Below, piece after piece: positions 1 to 9,977 of a stretch of DNA of 64,000 nucleotides. The DNA is from Oleiagrimonas sp. C23AA (GTDB taxonomy: Bacteria; Pseudomonadota; Gammaproteobacteria; Xanthomonadales; Rhodanobacteraceae). Position 1 is the stretch's first letter; each line of letters starts with the position of its first letter. The stretch lies in the NCBI RefSeq assembly GCF_011759385.1, contig NZ_JAARLY010000010.1:1-64000 (forward strand). The letters are read 5' to 3'. A program made the position numbers and the translations under genes. The notes below the pieces were generated by a model that worked only from the letters and a program-made list of their open reading frames with translations, had not been told where the DNA came from and did not search any database.

Positions 1-132
1 CTCGGCTTCGGTCTCGGCTTCGGTCTCGGCTTCGGTCTCGGCTTCGGTCTCGGCTTCCGGCTCGGCTTCCGGCTCGGCTTCCGGCTCGGCTTCCGGCTCG
101 GCTTCCGGCTCGGCTTCCGGCTCGGCTTCCGG
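1..132. repeat. 11 tandem copies of a 12-bp unit inside the pilL linker
   Basis: Four copies of CTCGGCTTCGGT (1-48) are followed by seven copies of CTCGGCTTCCGG (49-132), with no interruption and possibly continuing left of the window. On the coding strand they read Glu-Ala-Glu-Thr and Glu-Ala-Glu-Pro. Being a multiple of three, changes in copy number alter linker length without breaking the frame. Confidence 0.97.
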
Positions 133-3100
133 CTCGGACGAGGCGCGCGCCTCGTCCTCGAGCGAACGCTCGAGATCGGTATCGTCCAGCGCACCAGCAC
201 CGATCAGTTCGGACAGCTCGATCTGCGGCGCGGCGTCCGCCGGCGTGCCGTCTTCCGATTCCGGGGCGCGATGCCCGGACTCGTCCTCGAAGGCCGCCGC
301 AAAAGCCGCGCTCAGATCAACCTCGTCACCGGCATCGTCCGGCTCAACATCGGTATCGGTATTATCGGCGACCGGTGCCGACGCCGAGTCGATATCCTGA
401 CCCTGCGCTTGCATGTCGGTTAAGGCATCGGCCGGCTCACCCTCGGCGGCATACGCTTCATCGCCGCCCGTGTCCGGGGGCACGGGTATGCCTTCGTCAT
501 CCAGCTCCGGCTCATCGGCGACTGGAACTTCACCCGGCAGCTCCTCGTAGAGCACATGGGACACATTGGGCTCGGGCAGCGCATCACGCAATTCGGTCAG
601 GCGCGTGGCCAGCGGCGTGGAATCGGGCACCTGCGGATCGTCGGCATCCAACTGTGCGGCGACCTGCTCGATCAGGTCAGCGGCGTCAGCCACCGCCTGC
701 ATCCCTGCTTCCGGCGTCGGCTCATTGATGGCGCGCAGACGCTTCAGGTAGCTTTCCAGCGGCGCCAGCACCTGCCCCAGCACCGGCACCTCGACCATGG
801 CGATGGCACCATTCAAGGTATGCACGGCGCGCAGGACCGGTTCATCGATGATCATGCCCTGCTCATCGGCATCGGCCAGGTGGCGACGTACAGTGCCCAG
901 GTGCTGGCTGATCTCGCTGCGCAGGATATCCAACAGCACCTCATCCATCGGCGGCAGCGCGCGGATATCGATGACATCGTTATCGGCTGGCGCCACTCCA
1001 CCCGCGTCGCCCATCGGCTCCGACACTTCAGGTAGCGTACTCAGCGCGTCATCGGGAACACCGGCGGCAGCGGCCTCGGCTTCCTCGCGCGGGACGCGGC
1101 GGATGATGGTGCGCGAAACTCGCTCGGTACGCGTCTCGGCCAGATCGCTCACCCTGGCCGCTTCATCACCCTCGGCCAGGCGGTCGGCGGTTTCGGCAAT
1201 GGCCGACAACGGCGCGCGTGGCACGTGATCGGCATCATGAAGCGCCTTGAGCAGCTCGGGCAGCGCATCGACAGCGGCCTTGACCGTATCCTGCACGCCG
1301 GCGTGCGGCTCGATGCTGTCATCGAGCACGCGGTTGAGCATGTTTTCGATCTTCCAGGCGAACTCGCCCAGCACGCGTGCGCCGACCAGACGGCCTGAGC
1401 CCTTGAGCGTGTGGAAGGCACGACGGATCGGCGTGAGCCGGTCCTTGTCGTCAGGCTTTGCCAGCCAGGCCTCGCGGGTAAGCGCGAGGTTGTCGATTTC
1501 TTCCTGGACCTCTTCCAGGAAGACCTCGCGGATGTCGTCGTCGATCTCGTCGCTGCCGGCCTGGAAACCGGCCTCGCGGGCCATCGGGTCGGCCAGCGGA
1601 AGTTCTTCCTCGACGGTTTCCTCGATCTGAACCCAGTCCTCGCCATCAGGCGGCAAGGTGGCCTCGGTATCGGCCAGTCGCAGGCCGTCGACATCGTGGC
1701 TGTCCGCCTCGGTCGTGGCGCCGTCGCCAACCACCAGCGCGTCCAGCGAATCGCCATCGGCCACGCTGACACTTTCGGTCAGCTCCGGCGTGGGCGCCTC
1801 GTTCAAGTCCGAATCGATCGACGCCACCGGCGCCTGCGGCACCGGCTCGCGGCGCGGCGGCACCGGCCAGTAACCCAGCGCGGCCAGACTCTGCTCGGTG
1901 ACATCGAGAATGTGCGCCAGGCCGCTGCGGTGCTCGCGCGCTGCCTCCAGGTAATATTCGATGGAAGCCAGCGCATCGGCCAGCTTGTCCATCTGTTCGG
2001 CGGTGGGAATGCGCTGCTCCATCGCCAATTCCTGCTCGATGAAGCGGCCGATGCCCTCGACCAGATCGGCCGGACGCTGCTCGTCGAGCATGCGCAGAGC
2101 GCCGCCGATTTCTTCCAGCAGCTGCGGCACGGCATTGAGCTGGGCGTGCTCCCACGGCGATTCGATGAAGGCGACCACGGCCTCCTTCACCTTCATCAGG
2201 TTGTTCACGGCCTCGCGCATCAGCGCGGCCAGCACCTGACGCGCTTCACTGCGTGGCAGCTTGCCGGGCGCCGGCTCCTCCACCTCGATGGCGACATCCT
2301 CGCCTTCGGCACCCAGGCGTTCGATGTGGTCATCCAGCGAGGCCTCGACGTAGAGCAGTGCACCGGCTACGTCCAGCAGCGTGTTCTCGTCCGCCGGCTG
2401 CGAGCCGTTGATGATCGACTCGACCACACGGTGTTGCTCGCCAACCACGCGCCGCGGCATGGCCAGACCCAGCATGCCCAGGGTATCGCCGACGCGATCG
2501 AGCACCTCCAACTGCCCGGACAGCTCGTCGGGGCTGGCGTCGCGCCGGCGCAGGAACAGATCCAGTCCATCCTTGACCTTCAGCAGGTCTTCCTTGATGG
2601 CCTGCGAGACGGTATCGAGCAAGGCGCGGTTGTGGCCGGCCATGGCACCGCGGGCATGGTCGAGCTCTTCCTCGTCAGCCAGTAGCGTGGACAGACCATA
2701 GGTCTGACCCAACTGCTGCAGACGCTCGCTGCCCGGCTTGGCCTGGGCGGCGTAATAAAGCAAACGCCGAACCAGCTCATCGGCATCGTCATCGGCCAGC
2801 GCCACTTCACCCTGTTCGATCAGCGCTCGTATGTAGCGGTCGACACGGCCGATCAGCTGTTTGACCTCGGCGCCGTGGGCGTCGAGCACACCACGCTCCA
2901 GACCATCGATCACGCTGGCGGTGACCCACCACAGGCGCCGCGCCGCCAGCGAGCTGCAGCAAGCGGTGATGCCGTCCAGCACATCCCGCATGGCACGCAA
3001 CGCTGGCGCACCGCCCTGACCACGGAACCAGGCCAGCAACGGCGACTGGAAACGCATGCGCAACGTCTTGACCTGCGCCACCTGTTGTTCGCGCGGAAGG

Positions 3101-3576
3101 GGTGGGTCGGCACGCCCCACCGAAGCCGGCAGCAGCGCCTGCAGATTCGGCGTGAACATGGCCGATTCATGCAATGCCTCGACACCACGACAGGCGCGCA
3201 GATCGTTCAGCAGCGGCAACAGCACCACCGGCAGATCACGATGGCCACCCTGCAGTCGCTCCAGATAATCGGGCAGCTGCACCAGGCCGCGCATCATCGT
3301 GCTGTAGGCATCCTCGCGCTGGCGCACGCTGCCCTCGAGAAGAGCCTCGGCCAGCTGCTCCATGTCCTTGATCACCATGGCCGCGCCGTACAGCTCGACC
3401 ATGCGCAGCGTGCCCTGCACCACGTGCAGCTGTGCCGCGCATTCACGCATGGCGCCGGCATCGCCGGGATCGGCCACATAACGCTCCAGCGCCTCGCGGG
3501 CACGGCCCAGGGCTTCGTCCAGCTCCGGCTTGACCCAGTTGAGCGTGGTGAAATCGATATCGTCTTCGAGTCTCAT
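1..3576 (-). CDS. pilL: PilL/ChpA-type chemosensory hybrid histidine kinase, N-terminal part (runs off left edge)
   Basis: CheA-like kinase of the Pil-Chp system that controls twitching motility and surface sensing. The frame opens at an ATG ending at 3576 and stays open to base 1 (1192 codons), so the kinase core, CheW-like and receiver domains expected at the C-terminus lie outside. The first 560 or so residues look like a FimL-type helical region. Two histidine phosphotransfer domains are visible: His722 in HTLKGSG and His919 in VHTLNGA. The visible end is an acidic, low-complexity linker rich in Glu, Asp, Pro and Ala. It is the last gene seen of the operon pilG-pilH-pilI-pilJ-pilL, 147 bp after pilJ. 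Family identity is firm from domains plus context; the total length is unknown. Confidence 0.93.
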   Translation of the reverse strand, partial: MRLEDDIDFTTLNWVKPELDEALGRAREALERYVADPGDAGAMRECAAQLHVVQGTLRMVELYGAAMVIKDMEQLAEALLEGSVRQREDAYSTMMRGLVQLPDYLERLQGGHRDLPVVLLPLLNDLRACRGVEALHESAMFTPNLQALLPASVGRADPPLPREQQVAQVKTLRMRFQSPLLAWFRGQGGAPALRAMRDVLDGITACCSSLAARRLWWVTASVIDGLERGVLDAHGAEVKQLIGRVDRYIRALIEQGEVALADDDADELVRRLLYYAAQAKPGSERLQQLGQTYGLSTLLADEEELDHARGAMAGHNRALLDTVSQAIKEDLLKVKDGLDLFLRRRDASPDELSGQLEVLDRVGDTLGMLGLAMPRRVVGEQHRVVESIINGSQPADENTLLDVAGALLYVEASLDDHIERLGAEGEDVAIEVEEPAPGKLPRSEARQVLAALMREAVNNLMKVKEAVVAFIESPWEHAQLNAVPQLLEEIGGALRMLDEQRPADLVEGIGRFIEQELAMEQRIPTAEQMDKLADALASIEYYLEAAREHRSGLAHILDVTEQSLAALGYWPVPPRREPVPQAPVASIDSDLNEAPTPELTESVSVADGDSLDALVVGDGATTEADSHDVDGLRLADTEATLPPDGEDWVQIEETVEEELPLADPMAREAGFQAGSDEIDDDIREVFLEEVQEEIDNLALTREAWLAKPDDKDRLTPIRRAFHTLKGSGRLVGARVLGEFAWKIENMLNRVLDDSIEPHAGVQDTVKAAVDALPELLKALHDADHVPRAPLSAIAETADRLAEGDEAARVSDLAETRTERVSRTIIRRVPREEAEAAAAGVPDDALSTLPEVSEPMGDAGGVAPADNDVIDIRALPPMDEVLLDILRSEISQHLGTVRRHLADADEQGMIIDEPVLRAVHTLNGAIAMVEVPVLGQVLAPLESYLKRLRAINEPTPEAGMQAVADAADLIEQVAAQLDADDPQVPDSTPLATRLTELRDALPEPNVSHVLYEELPGEVPVADEPELDDEGIPVPPDTGGDEAYAAEGEPADALTDMQAQGQDIDSASAPVADNTDTDVEPDDAGDEVDLSAAFAAAFEDESGHRAPESEDGTPADAAPQIELSELIGAGALDDTDLERSLEDEARASSEPEAEPEAEPEAEPEAEPEAEPEAEPEAETEAETEAETEAETEAE

Positions 3577-3723
3577 GCGACTGCGAGCGCCCCCTTACAC
3601 AAGCCCCGAAGCGGCACCTGCACGGCTGCCCGTCGCGGCGCGCCATGAGCGCAGCTGCGAAGCGGGACGATGTCGATGGAGATGGACTGCTTCAAGAATG
3701 ACTCCGATTGACGTGGCTGCCGC

Positions 3724-5748
3724 TTATTCGGGCAGCTTGAAGTCGGCGACCGAGCGCCGCAAGTCGTTGGCCAACTGGGCCAGATTGCCGATCGACTCGG
3801 CGGTCTGGCTGGCACCCATGGAGGTCTGCGAGGTGATCTCCTGAATCGCATTCATGGTGGTGGTGATGTTGGTGGCCGCGGCCGACTGCTGACGCGCCTC
3901 GGCCGAGATGTTGCCAATCAATTCGGCCAGGTCGTTGGACACGCGCTCGATGTCCCCCAGCGCGGTACCGGCATCCTCGGCCAGCCGCGCACCGGCCACC
4001 ACCTCAGCGGTGGTCTGCTCCATGGAGCTGACCGCTTCGTTGGTATCGGACTGAATGGTCTGCACCAGGGTCTCGATACGTTTGGTGGCGTTGGAGGCAC
4101 GCTCGGCCAGACGCTGCACCTCATCGGCCACCACCGCGAAGCCGCGACCGGCCTCGCCGGCCGAGGCCGCCTGGATGGCCGCGTTCAGAGCCAGCACGTT
4201 GGTCTGCTCGGCAATGTCGTTGATCAGCTCCACGATCGAGCCGATTTCCTGCGAGGATTCACCCAGGCGCTTGATGCGCTTGGAGGTCTCCTGGATCTGA
4301 TCGCGGATCGAGTCCATGCCCTGAATGGTTTCGCGCACCACTTCGGCACCGCGCGAGGCAATCTGCACCGAGCGCTGGGCCACGTCGGCCGAGTCGGCCG
4401 AGTTCTTCGAGACCTGGTCGATGGAGCTGGCCATGTCGGAAATGGCCGCTGACGCTGATGTGATCTGCTGCGCCTGATGCTCGGCCGCCTCGGCCAGATG
4501 CATGGCTGTGGCCTGGGTTTCCTGCGCGGCCGCCGAGACCTGCACGGCGGTCTCGTTGATGGTGGCCACCAGGCGGCGCAGCTCGTCCACGGCGTAGTTC
4601 ATGGAGTCGGCGATGGCGCCGGTGATGTCCTCGGTCACCGTGGTTTTCACCGTCAGGTCGCCTTCGGCCAGCGCGCCCATCTCGTCCAGCAGGCGCATGA
4701 TCGCCTCCTGGTTGCGACGGTTGAGGTCGGCGGTATCTTCCAGGCGACGGCGCTGGTCACGCACCAGGGTGATCACCAGCAGCAAGGCGAAGGCAAATGC
4801 GCCGACTGCGGCGATCAGACCCCACCACACATTAGGGAACAGGCGCTGCGTCGGCAGCTTGCCGATCTGCTCGGCCACGTCATTGGCGCGCAGCAACACC
4901 GTCTGCGAATCAAGCGAGGCCTGGTTGCCGGCATCCTTGATCTCCTGCAGGCCAGGCGAGGCCGATACCAGCTTGGCGACCGGGCCGGTCAGCTGGTTCC
5001 AGCTGTCTTGCATGTTGCCCAGAATCTTGCGCGCGTTGGCATCCTTCAGGGCGCGCACGCCGACGTCGCTGTTGCCCTTGAGCAACCCTTCCAGCACGCT
5101 GCCGTACAGCTGCGCGTCGCGGGCCAGACCATCGGCGGCGGCCTGTGCGTCCTCGCCACCCTGCAGAATTTCCTGCACGCGGCGAATCATGCGGTCGGCC
5201 AGCACCATCTGGCGCGAGGCGGTGTAGGTCTGCTCGGGCGTACCGTGCTGCTGCAGGATCGAGGCCACCTGATCCATCTGCGAGTTCAGCGCCGGCATCT
5301 TGTGCGAGAAGGTGCTGGCCTGCTGGGTCGACTGCAGTACCAAGCTCTGGTTGGACAGGATCTTGCGGATGTCGCCGTCGAGCTGCGACCAGGCGTTGCC
5401 CAGCGCCGCCACGGAACGGGCGGTGAGCGAATTCTTGGCGTAGGCCGGCATGCCGGCCTTGGCGTCGCCACTGCGCAGTCGCTTGACTGCCGAGTCGATG
5501 GTGTTGCGGGTGGTTTCCAGTTCCTTGAACGAATCGATGTTGCCGCTGGATGCCTCCAGTGCGTACTTCGCCGTTTGCTGCGAGAGCACCTGCACCTGGG
5601 TGGTCAGTGCCACGGCCTGCCGGTCTTCGCCGTTCTTCTGATTGAGCATGAAGAAGTCGGCCGCGGCAATGCCGATAGCCAGCAGCAGCAGGATGATCAG
5701 GACGGTGTAACCGCCCTCCCTGCTCTCGCCCCCTGTTGTCGTGCTCAT
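3724..5748 (-). CDS. pilJ: PilJ, methyl-accepting chemotaxis protein of the Pil-Chp system
   Basis: Inner-membrane receptor that feeds signals from type IV pili to the PilL kinase. 674 aa. A first membrane helix lies at about residues 14-36, a periplasmic helical sensor at about 40-300, a second membrane helix at about 306-331, a HAMP-like segment, then the cytoplasmic signalling domain whose hairpin tip ([10 protein letters not shown]) is near residue 517. The start at 5748 has a good ribosome site (GAGGGAAG). Lies between pilI and pilL on the same strand. The C-terminus ends in LPE with no CheR-binding pentapeptide visible. Confidence 0.95.
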   Translation of the reverse strand: MSTTTGGESREGGYTVLIILLLLAIGIAAADFFMLNQKNGEDRQAVALTTQVQVLSQQTAKYALEASSGNIDSFKELETTRNTIDSAVKRLRSGDAKAGMPAYAKNSLTARSVAALGNAWSQLDGDIRKILSNQSLVLQSTQQASTFSHKMPALNSQMDQVASILQQHGTPEQTYTASRQMVLADRMIRRVQEILQGGEDAQAAADGLARDAQLYGSVLEGLLKGNSDVGVRALKDANARKILGNMQDSWNQLTGPVAKLVSASPGLQEIKDAGNQASLDSQTVLLRANDVAEQIGKLPTQRLFPNVWWGLIAAVGAFAFALLLVITLVRDQRRRLEDTADLNRRNQEAIMRLLDEMGALAEGDLTVKTTVTEDITGAIADSMNYAVDELRRLVATINETAVQVSAAAQETQATAMHLAEAAEHQAQQITSASAAISDMASSIDQVSKNSADSADVAQRSVQIASRGAEVVRETIQGMDSIRDQIQETSKRIKRLGESSQEIGSIVELINDIAEQTNVLALNAAIQAASAGEAGRGFAVVADEVQRLAERASNATKRIETLVQTIQSDTNEAVSSMEQTTAEVVAGARLAEDAGTALGDIERVSNDLAELIGNISAEARQQSAAATNITTTMNAIQEITSQTSMGASQTAESIGNLAQLANDLRRSVADFKLPE

Positions 5749-5790
5749 ACGCTTCCCTCGCCCCGTCGAGTCGTCGATATGCGCGGCCGT

Positions 5791-6333
5791 TCAGGCCGCC
5801 GCTTGCAGAAAGTCCGGTGCCCGGGCCAGTCGGCTCATGCTGAACAGGCCCAGGGTCTCGTCACTGGTGGTGACGTTTTCCAGGACGAACCGCGACAGGC
5901 GCGCATCGTCCTCTGATTGCGCGTTGGCGCGTTGCTCTTCCACCACGTTGCGCTGGCCCAGTACCTCGTCGACCAGCAATCCCACATGTCCACCCTGCTG
6001 GCGCACCAGCAGCACACGGCTGCGGTCGCCCGGTAGCGTGCGCTGATCAAACAGGAACCAGCCAAGGTCGACCACCGGCACCAGGTTGCCGCGAATATTG
6101 GCAATGCCCAGCAGCCAGTCCTGCGTGCCGGGCACCGGCGTCAGCGACGGCGGCGTCAGCAGCTCACTGACCTCGTCGATGGCACTGGCCAGCACGCGAT
6201 GACCCACGCGAAAGCCGATACCTCGCCACAGACCCGGCGTCTCGATCTGTTCGGGCTGACCGGCGCTATGGGCCAGGCTGCGGCGCTCGTAGTCGGCCAG
6301 CAGCTCGAAAGGCGTTGCGTTAGCCGTGCTCAT
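5791..6333 (-). CDS. pilI: PilI, CheW-like adaptor
   Basis: 180-aa CheW-domain protein expected to couple the receptor PilJ to the kinase PilL. The CheW fold is recognisable from the central GIANIRGNLVPVVDL segment, which matches the conserved NLRG..VPVVDL region of the family, and from the DEVLGQR segment after it. Start ATG ends at 6333 with a GAGGCGG ribosome site. pilH ends 7 bp upstream and pilJ starts 42 bp downstream, consistent with one transcript. Identity relies on domain plus operon position. Confidence 0.93.
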   Translation of the reverse strand: MSTANATPFELLADYERRSLAHSAGQPEQIETPGLWRGIGFRVGHRVLASAIDEVSELLTPPSLTPVPGTQDWLLGIANIRGNLVPVVDLGWFLFDQRTLPGDRSRVLLVRQQGGHVGLLVDEVLGQRNVVEEQRANAQSEDDARLSRFVLENVTTSDETLGLFSMSRLARAPDFLQAAA

Positions 6334-6340
6334 GGCCGCC

Positions 6341-6712
6341 TCAAGCCACTTCGGCCAGAAGTTTCTGGATGCGCGTCAGCAGGTCCTTTTCGCTGACCGG
6401 CTTGGTGATGAAATCACGCGCACCCTGACGCAGCCCCCAGACGCGATCGGTCTCCATCGACTTGGTGGTGATGATCAGCACCGGCACCTTGGCCGTTTCC
6501 GGATCGCGGCTGAGCGTGCGCGTGGCCTGAAAGCCGTTCATGCCGGGCATGATGACGTCCATGATGACCAGATCCGGCTTGAGCTTCTTGACCAGCTCGA
6601 CCCCGTCCTCGCCGTTGCCGGCGGTGGAAATCTGGTAGCCGGATTTCTCCAGCAACGTGGTGAACACGCGCACGTCCGTGGGCGAATCATCAATGATGAG
6701 AATGTGGGCCAT
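6341..6712 (-). CDS. pilH: PilH, single-domain response regulator
   Basis: CheY-like receiver of the Pil-Chp pathway; in studied species PilH is linked to retraction control through PilT. I place the start at 6712 (MAHILIIDDS, 123 aa) rather than the in-frame ATG 33 bp earlier, because GGGGAAAGGG sits just before it and the receiver fold begins at once. Acidic pocket DD at residues 8-9, phosphoacceptor Asp52 (VIMDVIMPG), conserved Lys104 (ITKPV). No output domain. It lies between pilG and pilI, with short gaps. Confidence 0.94.
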   Translation of the reverse strand: MAHILIIDDSPTDVRVFTTLLEKSGYQISTAGNGEDGVELVKKLKPDLVIMDVIMPGMNGFQATRTLSRDPETAKVPVLIITTKSMETDRVWGLRQGARDFITKPVSEKDLLTRIQKLLAEVA

Positions 6713-6753
6713 TGTTTCCCTTTCCCCTTGATAGGTGTCTGGCAATCCGGCCG

Positions 6754-7155
6754 TCAGGCCACCTCTGCATGGCGACGAATGGCATCGAGCAGCTCGTCGC
6801 GCGTGAAGGGTTTGGTCAGATATTGCTCGGCGCCGACGATGCGCCCACGCGCCTTGTCGAACAGGCCGTCCTTGGAGCTGAGCATGATCACCGGCGTGGC
6901 GCGGAATTGCTGGTTGTTCTTGATCAGCGCGCAGGTCTGATACCCGTCCAGGCGCGGCATCATGATGTCGACGAAGATGATGTGCGGCTTCAGGTCGGAA
7001 ATCTTGGACAACGCCTCGAATCCGTCTACGGCGGTGAGCACGTCACAGCCTTCTTTTTTGAGCAGCGTCTCCGCCGTGCGACGAATGGTCTTCGAGTCGT
7101 CGATGACCATCACCCGAAGACCGGTCAGGCTGGCCTGCTTACCCGTGTCGTTCAC
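6754..7155 (-). CDS. pilG: PilG, single-domain response regulator
   Basis: 133-aa CheY-like protein that starts the Pil-Chp operon; in relatives PilG promotes pilus extension and cAMP or c-di-GMP signalling. Acidic residues DD at 19-20, phosphoacceptor Asp63 (FVDIMMPRLDG) and Lys114 (LTKPF) are present, with a short N-terminal extension before the receiver. First gene of the run; its promoter must lie in the 339-bp divergent space shared with gshB, but I could not define one. Confidence 0.95.
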   Translation of the reverse strand: MNDTGKQASLTGLRVMVIDDSKTIRRTAETLLKKEGCDVLTAVDGFEALSKISDLKPHIIFVDIMMPRLDGYQTCALIKNNQQFRATPVIMLSSKDGLFDKARGRIVGAEQYLTKPFTRDELLDAIRRHAEVA

Positions 7156-7494
7156 TTACCGCCCCCCTGGTGTCCCGCGTCCGGGCACAGGTTTGAGTTG
7201 TTCTGGTTGGAACGGCTTCACGCCCACTGCAGCAATCATCTGCATGCCACATCCCCTGTACGGCGCAAGACACACGTTCCGTGAAATCTGCGTATTGCCC
7301 CGGTTGTTTAGCGCCTGCCCGCTGAAACTGTCAAGTTGAACACGCGCTGGCATGTCGGCGACTATCGCCTTTCGCTGTGTCTGCACGGTCATGACTTGGA
7401 TCGCGCCGAACAAGCCCCCAGCATAAATCAGCCCTTTCCCACCCACTGTGCGCAATTCCCGCTTTTTGGCACGCGGGCCTTGCAGGAGAACCCC
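7156..7494. other. Divergent intergenic region between pilG and gshB
   Basis: 339 bp without a credible gene. It must hold the promoters for the pilGHIJL operon (leftward) and the gshB operon (rightward). Only the gshB ribosome site (AGGAG at 7483-7487) is clear. An in-frame upstream ATG at 7336 would add 53 residues to GshB but these do not resemble the family. Confidence 0.6.
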
Positions 7495-8442
7495 ATGACG
7501 CTTTCGGTCGCTGTGCTGATGGACCCGATTTCGGCCATCAAGATCGCCAAGGATTCCACCTTCGCCATGCTGCTGGAAGCGCAGCGGCGCGGGCACGCGA
7601 TCTACTACATGCGTCAAGGCGATCTGGCCCTGCGCGACGGCCGTGCCATGGCCCGGCTGACGCCGCTGAGCGTCAAGGAAGACGCCAACGACTGGTATGC
7701 CTTGGGCCAGGCCCAGTGGCGGCCGCTGGCCGAGGTCGACGTGGTGCTGGCGCGCAAGGATCCACCGGTGGATGCCCAGTTCATCTACGACACCATGGTG
7801 TTGGAACAGGCCGAGCGCGAAGGCACGCACGTGGTCAACAAGCCGCAGGCCCTGCGCGACTGCAACGAGAAGCTGTTCGCGCTGGCCTTTCCGCAGTGTT
7901 GCGCGCCGACACTGGTGTCGCGTGACCGCGAGGAACTTCGTGCGTTTGTCGCCGAACATGACGAGGTGGTGCTCAAGCCGCTGGACGGCATGGGCGGACG
8001 CGGCATTTTCCGTACCCGCCGCGGCGATCCCAACCTCAACTCGATGCTGGAAACGCTGCTGATCGACGGCGAGCGCTTCGCCGTGGCGCAAAAGTTCATC
8101 GCGCAGATCAGCGCCGGCGACAAGCGTATATTGGTGGTGGACGGCGAACCGGTGCCGTACGCGCTGGCGCGCATTCCCCAGGGTGACGAATTCCGTGGCA
8201 ACCTCGCTGCCGGCGGCCGTGGCGAGGGCGTGCCGTTGTCCGAGCGCGACCGCTGGATCGTGGCGCAGGTGGCGCCGGAGCTGAAGCGGCGCGGCCTGCT
8301 CTTCGTGGGTCTGGATGTGATCGGCGACTACCTTACCGAGATCAACGTCACATCGCCGACCTGTATACGTGAACTGGATGCGCAATTCGGGCTTAATATT
8401 GCCGGATTGATGTTCGACGCCATCGAGAAACAGCACGCGTGA
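7495..8442 (+). CDS. gshB: Glutathione synthetase
   Basis: ATP-grasp enzyme joining gamma-glutamylcysteine and glycine, the second step of glutathione synthesis, in the cytoplasm. 315 aa, the usual length. The start MTLSVAVLMDP at 7495 follows AGGAG by seven bases. Family marks include the N-terminal MDPI segment, the VVLKPLDGMGGRGIF ATP-grasp loop near residues 156-170, and the C-terminal GLDVIGDYLTEINVTSPT metal-binding region. It overlaps the following tonB-like gene by 4 bp, and sits next to the Pil-Chp operon as in other xanthomonads. Confidence 0.97.
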   Translation: MTLSVAVLMDPISAIKIAKDSTFAMLLEAQRRGHAIYYMRQGDLALRDGRAMARLTPLSVKEDANDWYALGQAQWRPLAEVDVVLARKDPPVDAQFIYDTMVLEQAEREGTHVVNKPQALRDCNEKLFALAFPQCCAPTLVSRDREELRAFVAEHDEVVLKPLDGMGGRGIFRTRRGDPNLNSMLETLLIDGERFAVAQKFIAQISAGDKRILVVDGEPVPYALARIPQGDEFRGNLAAGGRGEGVPLSERDRWIVAQVAPELKRRGLLFVGLDVIGDYLTEINVTSPTCIRELDAQFGLNIAGLMFDAIEKQHA

Positions 8443-9368
8443 GCCCCCAGGTAGTCCAGGCCGAACCGGATCAAACCGAGTCGATTGGCGACGAGGCCGT
8501 GCCGGCCACGGGCGCAGCGCCCGGCAGTGCCGACACCATGAGTGCGGCCTTCGTGTTTTCGCTGATCGTGCACGGTGTGCTGATTCTCGGCCTGGGGTTC
8601 ACCATCGCCAAGCCCAAAGTGGCGCTGCCGACACTGGATGTCACCCTGGTCAACACCGCCAACAGCCAGAAACCGGACAAGGCCGACTACCTGGCGCAGG
8701 CGAGCAACCGCGGCGGCGGCACGGCCAGGCAGGCGCACCGCCCCTCGCAGCAGGTCTCAAGCCCGCTACCACTGCCCACGCATGGGCTGGCGCCTCAGCC
8801 GATGGACCCGTCCACGCGCAAGCCCAGCCAGGCCAGCGATCCGCGCCTGGTCACCACCACCAGCGCCGCCGACTTCGCCGTACCCAGCACACCGGCCAGC
8901 CCTGAACACCCGGATCTGGACCTGCCCCAGGCTGACCGCGATATCCGTCGGCGCATGCAGATGGCCCGCCTGAGTGCGGAGGTGCGCGCCGAAACCCAGG
9001 CCATGGCCAAGCGCCCGCGCAAGAAATTCATCTCGGCCAACACCAAGGCCTACGCCTACGCCACCTACATGCGCGCCTGGACCAAGCGGGTCGAACGTGT
9101 GGGCACACTCAACTTCCCCGACGCCGCGCGCACCGGCGCCGCGGGCGGCGATCTGATCCTTACCGTGGGCCTGCACCGCGACGGCACCATCAAGAGCGTA
9201 GACGTGATCGAGAGCTCCGGTCGCGCCGTGCTGGACCAGGCCGCGGTACGCATCGTCAAGCTGGCCGCCCCCTTTCCGCCGATCCCCAAGACCTCGGAAA
9301 GGGTCGACGAGCTCTACATCACCCGAACCTACCAGTTCAAACGCGGCGGCACCCTGGTCACTCACTGA
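8439..9368 (+). CDS. tonB: TonB-family energy-transducing protein
   Basis: 309 aa, starting with a GTG that overlaps the gshB stop (GTGA). One membrane helix at about residues 34-55 (FVFSLIVHGVLILGLGF), a long periplasmic stretch rich in Pro, Gln and Ser, and a C-terminal TonB-type domain at about 212-305 (GGDLILTVGLHRDG, then SSGRAVLDQAAVRIV and APFPP). TonB proteins link the ExbBD proton motor to outer-membrane receptors. No exbB or exbD lies nearby, so it may borrow a motor or serve a special receptor. The symbol is a family label rather than proof of being the main TonB. Confidence 0.85.
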   Translation: MSPQVVQAEPDQTESIGDEAVPATGAAPGSADTMSAAFVFSLIVHGVLILGLGFTIAKPKVALPTLDVTLVNTANSQKPDKADYLAQASNRGGGTARQAHRPSQQVSSPLPLPTHGLAPQPMDPSTRKPSQASDPRLVTTTSAADFAVPSTPASPEHPDLDLPQADRDIRRRMQMARLSAEVRAETQAMAKRPRKKFISANTKAYAYATYMRAWTKRVERVGTLNFPDAARTGAAGGDLILTVGLHRDGTIKSVDVIESSGRAVLDQAAVRIVKLAAPFPPIPKTSERVDELYITRTYQFKRGGTLVTH

Positions 9369-9413
9369 ACGCGGCACGCCGATTTACCGGTCACAACGCG
9401 TACAATGGCGGCC

Positions 9414-9977
9414 ATGAATAGCCCGATCAGCCTCGCCGGCCAGTTCCTCATCGCCATGCCCGCCATGGACGACCCGGATTTTGCCCGGGGCGTCACCTTC
9501 GTGTGCCAGCACAACGACGAGGGTGCCATCGGTCTGGTCGTGAACCGGCTGTCGGAGTTCCGCCTGGGCGATGTGCTGGCGCAGATGAAGCTGTCTTGCG
9601 ATGACGAGGCCATCACCGATGCGCCGGTGCTGCTGGGCGGCCCGGTGCAGCCCGAGCGCGGCTTCGTGCTGCACCAGAGCCGGCATCATTTCGACTCCAG
9701 CTATCAGATCAGCGAGCGGTGGGCGGTCACTACCTCGCGCGACATTCTGTCGGCGATGGCTGCCGGCGAGGGCCCCGAGCGTGCCGTGGTCGCGCTGGGC
9801 TATGCCGGCTGGGGCGCCGGGCAGCTGGAAAACGAGCTGAAGGAAAACGCCTGGCTGACCACCCCGGCCGACGAGCACATCGTGTTCGACACGCCGCTGG
9901 AAGATCGCTGGAGTGCCGCCACGCGCCTGGTCGGCATCGATCCTTCACACCTGACCGGCTACGCCGGGCACGCATGA
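9414..9977 (+). CDS. yqgE: YqgE/AlgH family protein (DUF179)
   Basis: 187-aa cytoplasmic protein of the conserved but poorly understood YqgE/AlgH family. The family opening SLAGQFLIAMP, the DPDFARGVTFVCQHN segment and GAIGLVVNRL are all present. I chose ATG 9414 (MNSPIS) over an in-frame ATG nine bases earlier because the family starts there. It overlaps ruvX by the 4-bp ATGA, the common yqgE-yqgF coupling. A -10-like TACAAT (9401-9406) ends only 7 bp before the ATG, so the transcript could be leaderless. Confidence 0.95.
   Translation: MNSPISLAGQFLIAMPAMDDPDFARGVTFVCQHNDEGAIGLVVNRLSEFRLGDVLAQMKLSCDDEAITDAPVLLGGPVQPERGFVLHQSRHHFDSSYQISERWAVTTSRDILSAMAAGEGPERAVVALGYAGWGAGQLENELKENAWLTTPADEHIVFDTPLEDRWSAATRLVGIDPSHLTGYAGHA

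Noticed and set aside
1-132. Tandem 12-mers considered as a CRISPR array
   Set aside because: No spacers between units, and they lie in frame inside pilL.
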